From NCBI GenBank assembly GCA_013365325.1, contig JABVXV010000012.1, positions 248,001-312,000 on the forward strand: DNA of 64,000 nt, given 5' to 3'. Of this stretch, positions 37,606 to 49,965 are shown in pieces (positions within the stretch are counted from its first letter, which is position 1; each line of letters opens with the position of its first letter). Source of the stretch: Dipetalonema caudispina. Its lineage: Eukaryota > Nematoda > Chromadorea > Rhabditida > Onchocercidae. Made by a program: the position numbers and the translations under genes. Under the pieces are notes generated by a model that was not told the origin of the DNA, did not search any database, and worked only from the letters and a program-made list of their open reading frames with translations.

Positions 37606-40081
37606 TGTAATGTTTGCATACTACTAATACCATGGTAGGAAACGTTAATGGTTGTACTCCCCTCAAATTTCCTTCTGATAATTACAAAAAAAATTTTTCG
37701 ATATGAGTGTAAATATCAGGCCTTTTTCGAAAAATGAATTTGGTCTATGTGTTAACCACCAGCTGTATCGAGAGGAGTCTAAAAAAGAGCCACATACGTT
37801 TTGATGTACAGGTTTTTTTGTTCCATGGACACTCTAGATAGATCCCATTGCGAACTCTTGGACATTCATGCTGATTCTAATTATATTTTGAAATTTAACC
37901 CATTAGGGTTCATGGAACAAAATTGGATAAGTGGAAAGAGCGTATACATTTAGATTGCGACAAATTATTGAACATCTAATATGCATAACGAACACGTATC
38001 TGCACAGAAATTTTTCGATAGTCAATCTCAACAGACTATCGAAGAAAACGAGGATAAATTTCGAACACGTTTATAAACGTAGGATAAAAGACCAAAACGG
38101 ATGTGACGATTACTGTTAACCTAACCAGAAAAATCGTCCTAACTTATCTGGGGTACTTAATCTTGTTAAAATGCAATGTCAATTCCACTGAACAGAGTAA
38201 AAAAAACCACGAGAGAAAATATTCATTGTAAGAAGGAAAAGGACTTTTTTTTAAAAAAAAAAAGTTTCAAAAGCTAAAAAAAAAGCATCCCTGTTGAAAT
38301 TATCAGTCAAATATCTCAAAGAAAAAAAAAAAAACTAAAAACGAAATGAAAGAAAAAGAGTAAGAATTTCTAACATTTTTATCATAGCCATTTCTCTACT
38401 TAACGGTCATTGTAACGTCCCTATTTCCTATCCTCAATTATTTCATTAATAACTAATATTGCTGTTATGTGCATGAAATCAGCGCTTTATCACTAATTAT
38501 ATAGTTTTCCAAGAGGTGTAAATATAATTATAATAGATGAAAACATCTGAATAATTTAGAAATGATGTAGTGAAAAAAGAATGATGAAAATTTTAAATCA
38601 CATCAAATTTAAGACCATTATTTTACATTGTAGCATTTAAAAAGCAAACATTTTAAATAATCCTATTTATTTTGTTTACTTATTTTCAAAATCTCAAGAA
38701 TTTGCATGTCTCAGTTAATTTATTCATGGAAGCAAAAAGAAACTCTGAAAAGCAGATTGTATGAAAGTGCTCTACGAATCAAATTATATGATCTATCAGA
38801 TAAGTTTTTAAGTGATCCTTTCTGGACATACAAAAATTTCAAGCCTCTAGAACGAACGGTTTCGATCACATGATAAAATAATATAATAATTTTTTTTGAT
38901 AAGTAATTTTCAATAAATTCCAATAAGTCATTCTAATAATGCTCCTCTACTAATCGTTCAAAACATACCAAACTAATTTCACAAAATCGTAGATTACAAA
39001 ATTCCAACTATGCGTCTAATTTAAAAACCTCAAAATTTATTAGATTCAGAGTGACTTAAATCACGGGGACAAAAGAAACAACAGCAATGGTAAATCGACT
39101 ATAAGATGAACTCAAAAGGAATCAATATAATTACGCAAAAGCTAAGGAGAAACAATCCGCAACAGTTAATCGCAACCGTAATGACTGCCACTTATCAATT
39201 GCAGTATCAACCGAGCGAAAATAGAAGATGTTTTCAGGGAATTGTTTTACAGAGCATCAGATAATTGAAAAAGGAAGCTAAAATGTATTGGTAATTAGTC
39301 GATTCTGTTCTTGTAAGAAAAATGAACAGCATATTAGCTTAAAAATTAATATGAGGTGGAAAGTTTCATTGGGTACCAAAATGTTTAACTGTTTTTTTAA
39401 CTGTATAAACCTCCAATTTTGATAAATAAATAGGTTTTCTCATTTTATCCTAATAACCTTTATTAAGAAGAGAACTTCAATTTATTATATTTTCAGCATC
39501 ATGCAAAGTAGAGAGAATCGCAGAACACCTCCGGCCAATAGTTCAGAACTTCGAATTTAATTTAGCTAAACCAGCAAAACTGGCTAATCATGTAGTGTTC
39601 AAAATTTATTTATTCGTGACAGTTCTAAGAATCAAAACGACACATCAGCTTACTACACAAAGCAAACAATTTGAATCAGAAATTTTTTTACTTGAAACAA
39701 GCTACAATAAGACTGATCTCAAGAGCTTTAAGATCAGGACAGGCTAAGGAAAAAGGCAGAAAAGAGAGGAGACAGAAAGAAATGATTACTTTTGAACGTG
39801 AAGCAATTCTCGAAGCAGTTTATAAGTAACTAAACGATGAGAAAGGACTAAATGATATCACTAACATTTGTTCGCCATCGTTCGGAATCAGCTGGACTAG
39901 TCATATATCCGGAATCAGTACCACTGAAATGTTGGAGCGAATTGACTGACTGATGAAAAACTGGTGCGATGAAAGGTGCTGTGTAGTAATGTGAACCATG
40001 TTTCGGGACATTTTTTGAACCTGATCCTGATCCCAACAGATACGGGGGCATCTGTGACGACGATGACGACCTATTCCCCAT
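33029..40081 (-). CDS. Unrecognised Ser/Pro/Gln-rich scaffold-like protein, about 780 residues
   Basis: I do not recognise this protein. Exons 5' to 3' on the minus strand: 40081-39866, 37354-37307, 37223-36955, 36761-36713 (tentative), about 36152-36101, 36016-35876, 35728-35089, 34883-34765, 34575-34439, 34249-33990, 33897-33709 and 33268-33029. All junctions from the 36152-36101 exon onward keep phase; the 36713 to 36152 link does not, so an exon there is wrong or missing. Features include a Ser-rich start (SSSSSQMPPYLLG), a Pro-rich segment next to a Lys/Gln-rich helix (PTVIPIPPPTLKQFKKWQKR), 'RLREISDIEQVLDGY', a large disordered Ser/Asn region, a charged segment 'WVNDVENRLEREIAFV' and a Gln run near the C-terminus. 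There are no TM segments or signal peptide, so a cytoplasmic adaptor or scaffold is inferred. ATG 40081 is the first in-frame start after a stop. Confidence 0.6.
33153..33174 (-). repeat. CAG trinucleotide repeat encoding poly-Gln
   Basis: (CTG)n on the + strand is read as CAG on the coding strand, giving six Gln in the last exon of the 33029-40081 gene. Confidence 0.85.
37565..37602. repeat. (TA)n microsatellite in an intron
   Basis: Nearly pure TA run in the 37355-39865 intron of the scaffold-like gene. The rest of this 2.5-kb intron is AT-rich with no other supported feature. Confidence 0.9.
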
Positions 40082-40189
40082 TCCCTCAACTGTCGTCCAT
40101 TCACGTCAACGTTACCACCACACAAACTGAAGTGTCGTCGAGCTATGGCCCTTCCTGTCTCCAATGATGCTCCCTGTCGCACCCTCCCG

Positions 40190-40450
40190 ACAACAGCAAC
40201 AGTCACCTTTTCCTTTGCCTGAAACGTCCGCCTCCCTCTCTCCCTCCTCTCTCCAACGGTTTCTTTCTCCCTCGGGAATGTCCCTCCGTTCAACATACTG
40301 CGTTTGTGACACAGATGGTGGTGATGATTCCTTGACACTGCTCAATGAGACCCGTCAAGATGGGATCGCCGATCTCCCATGCCGATCTCTCTCCCCTCCT
40401 CTCCTCTACTATTCCAACTCCACTCTTCTTCAACTCCACCACTCCTACCA
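40190..40450. promoter_or_regulatory. Polypyrimidine-rich upstream region
   Basis: A C/T-rich segment on the + strand (CCGCCTCCCTCTCTCCCTCC and similar) lies just upstream of the - strand gene starting at 40081. It is richer in G+C than the flanks and keeps open frames on both strands because stop codons are rare in such sequence. It is plausibly promoter or 5' UTR; a further 5' exon cannot be excluded. Confidence 0.35.
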
Positions 40451-41939
40451 TCATCGCTGTACTTCTAAAAAAAAATTGGCAAGCCGCCTAAATTATATCT
40501 TTTTTGAAAGTTTCAGTTATAGTCCTAACATAGTTATATTGGTCTGTCCAGCATTCATTTCAAATGTTTGTCTAATTGCTAATTGCAAAAGAAATATTCC
40601 CTCAAAAATATTTTAAGACAATTCCATTTTTTACTCTTACTTTAAATTTGAAAGTGAAACTTTCACATTCTTTATTTAACACTGTGATAAGTAGTGCCCT
40701 TTGGGTCTTAAAAGATCAAGTTAGAAATGAACAGACACGTAGTGACACACCTGTGCAGTATTATGACGTTTTCTTTATAGCAAATTCCTCTGTAGAATGA
40801 AATGGCTGATGGGGCTGAGGACGAAAACCATTGAGTTTATGCTCCCATTATCAAAAGATCAACAGACAACAGGTAAAGGTCAACCCTAAATGACTCGATA
40901 TGCCGTTGCGATAAATGGATATTCATATAGCGCTCTCGTTGGTGACATTGTCCAATGCATTTCCCTTTCCCTTCCTTTTTCCTAACACCCACATTGAGTA
41001 CATAAAATTTGTTTTCAATATATTGTATTCTTGAAAGCATTCTGTCCAACTACTGGATCATGTTTAGAACTGTTCACCAAAATCGTGGAGATTTTAATTA
41101 TTTCAAAGTTGGTAAAAATGACTCCATTCTGGGGATTTTGCTCATTTTGGTGATAATCTGTGATATCAAATGCTAAAGAATACTATTAATATGATTAAAA
41201 GACTGTTAATTCTTGGCAGTTATGGCTACGATTTGTCATCTTGTCTTCATTTCATGCTTTAGTAAAATATAAAATTTTACGATAGAAAAAAAATGATATT
41301 CTTTACAAATCTTTGAATGTGTTACAAAAAAATTAATCATTTATTGAATCGGAAAATTCCAAAAACTTTATAAAATATGATAAGTTTCATTTGCATTACT
41401 TTATTACAATTTCGCAGTTAATCAGTAAAAAGAATTGAAGAAGGAGAAGGAGAAAGGTACTCATATCCAAATAATATCAGCTTCGTACTGCTGCACTGCC
41501 ACTCTCTTGACAAAGATCGAATTGGTTGGTACACAAGTTTGGTCGAAATGTAAATAATATAGCACCCCTCACTGTTCCATCGATATTAACCGAATCTCAC
41601 AAAAATCGATCAATTAGTCTCTATTTTCAAAATAAATAGATAAGAACAGTAAGTTTTTCTTAAGAATAAATGTCTTGCACTTATCATACTGATTTCAAGA
41701 AAAGGATCAATAAGCATATGTGATCGTGAGCAAGAAACAATATCGATCTACTTATGAAATCCTAAACAACTTTCAAAGGTAATATTGAAATTTTGAAGAT
41801 CATCTAAAGAGCTTGCAAAAAAGATGTCTAAATTTAAGGATTTGATAGTTTAAAGTCATTTCACTGTATGCAATGTACCATATATTGTTAATTTGTTGCT
41901 TGAGGAATTAAATTTTGTTATCTTAACAGGAAGTGAGAA

Positions 41940-41958
41940 AGAGAGAGAGAGAGAGAGT
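41940..41958. repeat. (GA)n microsatellite
   Basis: About nine GA units. Confidence 0.9.
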
Positions 41959-43442
41959 GGAGAAAGAAGAATCTATTACATCATTCCTCACAAAACGCTC
42001 CCGTAATTATCATGACTATAATAGCATTGAATTGGTTGTAAATGTGTGTCTATAGTACTAAACGTTGCTAAAACCGGTCATTTTGCATCCACTAGCTTCT
42101 GTTTACGATCATCATTTTACCACTGATAATATGGATATTTATTGTAAACAAACAGATGAGCTACTTATTTCGACGTAAAATTAACCAAAAAATCTTCAGG
42201 AGACAATTACCGATAATTATGCAAATATCCATACATTTGTTTTCCTCTGGTTTCATGGGTCACGCATTCTTCATAACTTTCTTTTGTTCTTGCAAGTAAA
42301 AGCAATGATAGTAAGACTTTCTTATTTGGAATCAAATTCTTTTTTCAAGAGTAACTGTAGTTGTCGGTTTTCTTCGAAAGCGGATAAGTAAGATTGTTTG
42401 TATGGTTTACGGGAAAAATGATGAGTATTAGTCAGAAGCAAATCATCATTTACTTTAAACTAGTTGATAATCCACTTTGCGCTTATCTATGTACATTAAT
42501 TAATTAGATGGAAATGCATATCGAATGCTGAATCCTAAATGCATTAAAATTTCGTTCTTTTAATAGCTCAAAAATTGGTTGTCATCGAAAATTGGTTATA
42601 CATACTGTAAAAGTATGCCTTGTTGAAACATTACAAATATATTTTTCAGCTCCAACATATGTAACAAATAATCGCCATAAAAAGACAATTTTTAGTCAGA
42701 ATGCGTACAATCTGTTTTTCATTCAATTTCATTTTTTCTTGGACTCTGATTTGGAATCGAATTGGGGGCCATTCAATGTATAGTTTGACAATAGCAAAAT
42801 AGAAAGAATGTATATCGATTTGAATTTATCTTTCACAACACAACCACTGTCATGAAAGTTTTGGTTAGTTTGTTGTTTCACAGACAAAAATTGTTGTAGA
42901 AGTTTGTTTTAATATCAGAACTTAATAACAGTAGACGTTACAGAGAGTTGCGGTAATTTAGAAGCGATTTGTTATGGTACCTATCCTTTGCCTCAGCGAC
43001 TTTTCTCTTTCTTAAGAAAGATCCTTTGTTCGAGGAAGACTTCCTTGCTTTTCTTGGAAAAGGTGAAATGAAAAGGTGACTTCCTTTGGGAGTCCTAACC
43101 TATATATACATATGTGGACTGAGAGTGGCTTACACGTTTTACAATCCTACTGAATACAGAGGTAGACCCGTAAACAAGGTCACGCTGAATTACTATTAAT
43201 GACGATGGACTTCCATTTTGTGTTACGATCATCACACCTTAAACAAAGGTGAAGATAAGCTAAATGTTACAATCGTAAACAAGGGTGAGAATACCCTTGA
43301 CCTTATATTATTCACTTAAAAACAATTTATAAGATGAATTAGTCCAATGAGGGATAAAATACAGATTACCATTATTATTTTGACACGAATTCTCTTAATT
43401 TTTCGCTACAACGGCTTATTGTGATCATCCATTCGTAATCGA

Positions 43443-43460
43443 ATATATATATATATATAT
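43443..43460. repeat. (AT)n microsatellite
   Basis: Nine AT units. Confidence 0.9.
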
Positions 43461-43548
43461 GTTTTTGTAGGTATCTTAATCCATATTGAAAACCGCGCCT
43501 TTTTAGGTATCTTCAATCAAGCAAAATATCTCCTCGTTAATTAATTGT

Positions 43549-43589
43549 CACTTCTATTCCTCACATCTGGAGTACGAAGAATAGAAGTG
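43549..43589. repeat. Short perfect hairpin
   Basis: CACTTCTATTC at 43549-43559 is the exact reverse complement of GAATAGAAGTG at 43579-43589, with a 19-nt loop. There is no T tract or other sign of function. Confidence 0.6.
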
Positions 43590-46500
43590 GTAAATAATTT
43601 TGGGAATTATAAAAGCTTTGTTTGAAATTTTTGAGGAACTAAACAGGCTAAAATAATAAACGGATTATCCCACAAAAAGTGAACTGGGATGATCGTAAAA
43701 TTCCTACACTTGGGTGTTTTATTGACCTATACCTTTAAAAATAGGTTTATATCACATTTATCTATGGTTAAAATCTAAAGTACGAAAAGGTTGAGAAAAG
43801 ATTGGAAGTAAATTATTTATTAGTGATCTGCATTTGAGGACTTAATATCTCCTCTCAAAATGAGACCAACTTTTTTTCCAGATCTGAAGATAAAAATGTA
43901 AAAAGCGGTAACTTAAAAGTGATATTCTCATGCCATAACATTGGCAGGGCACGACAGATTACAAAATCACAGCATGAACCTCGTGCAGAGTTCAATAATT
44001 ACCTTACGGATCTTTTTAGAGTGTGATTTGAGAATTTTGCTATCGGTGTTTTAAGAAGTGTTTTAAAAATGATAAAAAGATTTAATGGATATATATTTAA
44101 ATTCTACGCGGTTTCAACAAAAAGAAGCATTAATGGAGAGATCGAAAAGAGAGCTGGTCCAATTTTCCCTATCAATCTCCACTTCTTAAATAGAAATATT
44201 TTTCGATCCTTTCTCAAGTATAGCATTATAGATTTAAATTACAATACTGTTAGAATATTCAAAAACTTTCAAATGATTCAGTGCAATAAGATGATTAGTG
44301 GCGAACATTTTGTTTTTCTAAAAAGCAACATCTATGCTGTACTAAGGTCGTTTTGGTTTAATTACTTTTGAGGCAGTCTGCTGCAAAATTTAACATAATC
44401 ATTTGATGGGCTAGGCGTGGATCTCAAACAAACCGCTAATATCTACCACTTAGTATGAATCTCTAAATATTAAAAAAGTTCAAATCACTATTGAACTGAC
44501 CCTTAACAGATTATCAATTGATTAGCTTGGCGATTGATACTTCATCAATTTTAGAAGAAAAGCAACAATTATATGAGCTTTGCAACAACAGTTACAAGTC
44601 AGTTCGTTGGAGTACTGCAATTAATCAACAACTTCTTTTATTTGAATTTTTAAGTGGTGACACAAAAACTCTAGTAAAATTTTAAAATGCGAAAACTTTG
44701 CACTTCCTTTCAATATCCAGCTAGTCAGGTTACTGTCTTGGTGGCATCTTTATTGATACTATTTAATGGAATTCTTTACGGAAGCATTAGAAATATTTCC
44801 AAGCCAGATAATCTGAAGGGCTTTAAAAAAAACTTTGAATCACTAAGTTTGACTTTGAAAATGTTGGCTTTAATGGCTAAAAGTAAATTGTGAATAGAAT
44901 CTTCCAGTTACAAGTCATTTATTAGTTTCACTGATAAAAATATCCAGAACAATCAATAATTTTGCTAATATTTAAAGCAAACCGTATAGAAAAGAACAAA
45001 TTATAAATTATAAACTATTGCAATTCATCTGAAACTCGACTCTATGTTAATATAAAAGGCTATGATTCAATGCGGAATAATGAATTAAAAGGGTTGGAAA
45101 CAGAGGGATGGGTGAAACTAGAGAGAAATCCAAAATGGATGTCTGATAATAATACAATCATAGCCCGATAAAAAGTAGACATGAATTTGATTTTGGTCTC
45201 ATTATTGAATTTATTCTAATTTTTTACTTATTAATAAAATTGTTGAATATGGTTAGGAGCCGTAATTTTTTCAAGAAGCAATTGATAACTTCATGCTTCC
45301 CTTATTTTTTCAAACATTGTTGTTTTCTATTTTTGACATTTTACATGCTAATATATTTTTCTATCCAAACTTCGAATAAATTAAGTGAATTTTAATTATC
45401 CTTTTTCAATATGATGTCACGTATTTCCGGATGTCATGTTAAACGAGGGCATTTCAGAATTAAATTAAACTATTTCGTATAAATGAGCCATGTAGGTGTT
45501 TTCTTCCTTTATAATTTTTATTTGCTTTTTCTATCCAGACAATAGTAATTCCTTTTCCTTAATTTGCAACAGCCAAACATTTACTATCTTTTAACAAAAG
45601 GTCAAGGAATGTTATGTTAAAGAATGGATGATTGATGTATTAAAATTTCACATTATTATTCCACATGTTTATTAATAGCTTTTATTTGTTGGCAGATTAT
45701 CGTCTCCAGTAATATCAGATCTTTTTCTTGGTTTTTTCCATAGTGGATTTTCAAGCTTTCGTTTAAAAATTTCTTGCTTTCTGAAAAAAATGCGATCATA
45801 ATAATTTAATTGTTCCTTTTCTCACTTACAATATCGATGTTTAATCGATCCTTCAGTTGTATGAAGTGATTATGAAATTCTGAACTTTATTTTCTGCCCT
45901 ATTCTTATCCACAAATAACCAAGTAGTCATTAATTATATACTGAGTTGTCTTTTTTTCATGAGGTCTTCCTTTTTATTTAAGATTAAAAAGTTTCCTCTT
46001 AATAATAATTAAACAAAATCTCTCCCTAGTAGATGCAGGAAGTTTTTTCGAAGCACATGTTATAGTCTGAATTTGATCAACTCCTAAAAGTCGGAGTCCA
46101 AATTGTTGTCTGTCTCATTGCATTCAGAAATGTTAGTTTTGGACTGGAAAGTGTTTTTGGAAAATTCCGCAAATTAGGCATCTTTGAAAATCTCCGCAGC
46201 TCAAACATCTATGGGAATTTTTGTTAAAATATTTTAAAAAAATAAATGTTTTTTATTGTTTGGTCAGAAATTTGCAATCTTTTCATGAAAAGTAGATGTT
46301 TCTGCTTTCGATTTTGCTTTAGTTAAGAATATGCTGCACAGCAGCTCAAGAATGAAATGAAAGCAAATAATTGAAGATATGGTATTCAAATTTATATAAC
46401 CAACACGAATCTCATGAGCCCCATTTTAAACAGTATAGGAGAGACATAAATAACTAAACTGAATTTAAACATACACAATCGAAAATATTCCGTTTCCGGC

Positions 46501-48155
46501 AATCAGTTAAGAGATGAGAGTTTCTAAGTGTTGTAGGATGTTAATGGAACAAGAAGTTGTTTCCTTATTTCTTCTCATTATTGCCCAAGATAGGGAAGTA
46601 TGACACCATGATGTTTCTTGAAATCATGATGAGATTTTTTGCATATCCGAAAATTTTTAGAAGATTCATGAATGATAAGCAACAGAGGATGATTTCAAAG
46701 CCGAATATTAGAGATATCAGTAACAACGGTATTTCAGGAAAATTTTTGGTTTGATTTACAGAAACTATATATCTTTCGTAAGATCCAACTGCATTATATT
46801 CGTTAAATTATATAAAACTAAATCAAAGACCTAATCGGGTTTTCACAGGTACAGAAACTGTCTAAAAATGGAAAAACTTACTGAAAATTAGCCAAAAATT
46901 GGATAAAAATAAAAGTTAATTTGAATAAAAATGAAGGTATAAACTCGCTGAAAACAATTTCACAAAATATCTGAAATAATTATACTTAAACATTGCAAGA
47001 AGATTTTGATTCCTAACTCGTCATTTTCAACTGTGAAGTAACCACCTTATTAGCTTTCTTAAGAGAATTAAACTGGAAACTTTTATTTAGATTTATCGGA
47101 AGCTGACTGAGAATTTTTATGCTCACTACATTGTCGAATACAAAGATCCGTCTGCAGACGAAATATTTATATCATAATTTCCATAAATTACTAGAAAGTA
47201 TGATTTTATAACTTTTCTGCATTCCTATTTGACCTCAGCTTTTTGATTTGAATAAAGATTTTGATTGAAAAATCTTCCCTTTATCGCTAAAGGACTTTTC
47301 AGCTTTGTTCAGGTTCTGCTACTAACGACTAATTCCATTAATTAAATGCGATAGCATTTATGTAATTACGTGATACGCTGCTTATTTTTTGGGAAGGAAA
47401 TACTTGAGAAACACAAATTTCAGATATTGCTATATTTTGGAAGATTTTGAAGATGGAAATATTTGCCGTGAAGCAGAGGGGAAGTTTGTTATCGTATAGA
47501 TCGAATTTATTATCTATTTACAATAAATTACTTGGATTGCATTTCTTCCTTTTGGAAACTTTGATTTGATATTCAAAGTTATCAAGCCGAAATTTACCCG
47601 AATATAAACAAAATCAAAAATTTACTTAATTTTAGCCTTATAAGTTAATTTGTTATGGTTGAAGCTTATCTAACGATAGAATCGAACAAAAAAGTTGAAA
47701 CAGAGCTCAAAGCATTGTTTCAAATGTATTTCATTCCATAACAACAATTTGTTACGGGAATGCTCTAAATCACTTGGATAATACGTGGACAACATATTGT
47801 TCACACTTATTATTTCACTTGGATCAGCAACCATAATTCCGGTAGTTATCATTCCTGCGAAGCAGCTTGTGCTACACAAACTGCATGTGAACGCGTAAAT
47901 TATATATTGGGAAAAAATTAACATTGTTGTATAATACAAATAGCGTAAAAATTGTTACCAAATTTAAGTTTCGATTAAGGACAAGCCCAATGAATAATCA
48001 TCCTGGAATAAATCATCAAACCTTTACTGCAAATTTTGTAATCCTTTTGCAGTCCGTAAAATCCAAATATTCTGAAGCAGAGATTTTCCAAAACTAAGAT
48101 AAGAATCAATAATTACTGAATTTTGATCAAAACCGAAGATAAGTAACCTGTTAAT

Positions 48156-48156
<1 letters not shown>

Positions 48157-48207
<51 letters not shown>
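48157..48207. repeat. 51-bp poly-T homopolymer
   Basis: Fifty-one consecutive T residues, by far the longest homopolymer in the window. It could be the poly-A tail of a retrocopy on the minus strand, or simple expansion. No retrocopied gene body is recognisable on the flank. Confidence 0.9.
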
Positions 48208-48208
<1 letters not shown>

Positions 48209-48689
48209 TCCAGTGATACACGATATTAAATTAATGGGATCAGCGTCATTTGGAATAACATTGTACGTATGCGATGGTACAAAGAGTGAATACATAATTA
48301 TGGTATTAATTGTATCCATTGCGTGCCATTGTCTTTAAGGATCATCATCAAATTTCCACTCATATCATTAATCAAAGCAACGCTATGATGTTCCAATACA
48401 TCTGAAATAACATCAGCTAGAAAATTTCAATGCTGATATTATAACCATCAGTTATAAATGATTAAGATTGTCGAGCATTGGCTCCTTTATCTTCGGATCT
48501 GCACTAAAGATGTAGGCTTTGTTGATGTACATCAAAATCAATTATGCTTGCAACGTTTGATATCGATTTTATTGTGCGTTCTATTATTTTATACGAATCG
48601 TAATGAAATCTGGAAATGAATCAGAAATAATGTTAATAATTATTAGCTTAGAAAATAGTCTTCAATGGTAGGTCCATTTTAAGCAGCAA

Positions 48690-49965
48690 TATCTTTTTTT
48701 TAACTTTGGAGTACTATCCGTGAAGTTCAACACTGCCATCAAGTGAAGCCAAAATGGTTTATTAATCACTTCTGTGCGAAGAGTGGTAAGATACGGTGTA
48801 TTGATCATTAGATCATCTCATAATGAAAACGACCGAATCATTAAAGCGAGATACTCATTTATTATCGACCTGTAGACAACTAATATCACATTTGATTTGT
48901 TTGAGGTCTATTAATATCTTTTCAAGAGAAGCATGACAATTTCCATATACGACCATGTTGAGAAACAGCCTGTCGCATTCAGCTGGAGCACCATTTGGTA
49001 AAACAGCATGAACAGCACAATAATTCAAAGTGTTCAATTGTTCAAATAACGCTTCTTTATTAACTGAGTAACATTTTGCGAATTGGAAATACGATTCCTT
49101 AAATCTAAGCTAATAGGAATGTAAATTATTAATTATCTTCCTATTTCTTGTAATGCAGTGTAAGAAGTAAAGATAAGTGCATTGATAATAGATGGTGTAA
49201 CTTTGTGAGTAGTTACTCTATAGAAGAAATGATATATCGCATCACAAGGCCATATATATCATGAGTGAAGTATTCTATTAAATTGAATTGTTTTCTTTCA
49301 GCAATAAATTTTATATTTTATATTATTTTTAAGGAAGCAGCTAGTATCTCCAAGTTAATTAATCATAAACCCTAAAGGAAAAGATTTAAAGATAAAATCA
49401 GCATTAATACTTAGTTGGAAATGAAACTGTTTTTCTACACTGCATCTTAAATAAATCCAAAATCGTAAAAGAGCTGTAACTTGAATGTATATGACACTAT
49501 CGCTTGTAATTAATTTATAGAAACTAATTTATAGCTATCTGAACCGTGGATATTTTGGTTATTATGTTATTTATACTTACACCTAAAAATTATTGATAAA
49601 TGATTTGTAATGGACCAAGAATTTTGCGTAATGGAAATGTTTCTCAATTGTTGTGTTTAGATTTAAATTCGGTGGAGTGAAAAGATCATATCTTTGATAA
49701 GGCAACTGCTAAGTTAGCTAAAGACAGTATATTTAAATGCATCTTGTTAAACAGCTAATTTGGTCAATTATACCTAGTGTCAAAAATATATAGCAATTGT
49801 ATTTCGTTTCGAATATTAGTATGATGAAACAAAATGAATGAAAGAGTAAATAAACGGATAAAGAATGAAGAACTGGCAAAAGGAATCCTACCTCAAAATT
49901 TAATCCTAATGTGAAGCATATCATAAAACTTAGTAAAATGCAGCAGAGAGAGGAAAAATTGTGAC
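48690..49965 (-). pseudogene. Possible decayed or cryptic - strand gene, product unknown
   Basis: Four segments read like exons on the minus strand. 49965-49892 encodes a hydrophobic, signal-like stretch (CCILLSFMICFTLGLNFE) flanked by TTTTCAG and GAG|GTAGGA. 49705 to about 49581 begins LPYQRYDLFTPPNLNL but has a TAG a few bases before its GTAAGT donor. 49104-48870 is 78 codons with six Cys (for example NYCAVHAVLPNGAPAECDRL). About 48830-48690 contains NTPYLTTLRTEVINKPFW. The first two join in phase. The in-frame stop in the second, the phase clash between the third and fourth, and the absence of a GT donor after the fourth suggest decay or a wrong model. The Cys-rich, N-glycosylatable character would fit a secreted protein. 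No family is recognised. Confidence 0.35.

Larger units (their letters stand above)
40451..48650. other. Gene-poor interval with scattered coding-like segments
   Basis: No gene model could be closed here. Simple repeats lie at 41940-41958 (GA)n, 43443-43460 (AT)n and 48157-48207 (poly-T), with a perfect 11-bp hairpin at 43549-43589. Short + strand segments preceded by good acceptors (43883-44024, 44503-44684, 47093-47176, 47423-47494) read like protein but mostly end in stops rather than donors. The rest looks non-coding. Confidence 0.4.

Noticed and set aside
37809..37920. Inverted TTTTGTTCCATG / CATGGAACAAAA pair considered as a transposon end
   Set aside because: Arms are only about 12 bp and pairing does not extend; no duplication of the target site.
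40164..40616. 150-codon plus-strand open frame and overlapping minus-strand frames of 77 and 145 codons
   Set aside because: They overlap in a C/T-rich, stop-poor segment; no protein-like signature, and the minus frames differ from that of the real gene starting at 40081.
44069..44371. 100-codon plus-strand open frame considered as a Wolbachia-derived insertion
   Set aside because: No recognisable bacterial protein and no change in base composition; within chance length for an AT-rich region scanned in six frames.
48024..48319. Minus-strand open frames with a long poly-Lys run
   Set aside because: The Lys run is the 51-T homopolymer; not a protein feature.
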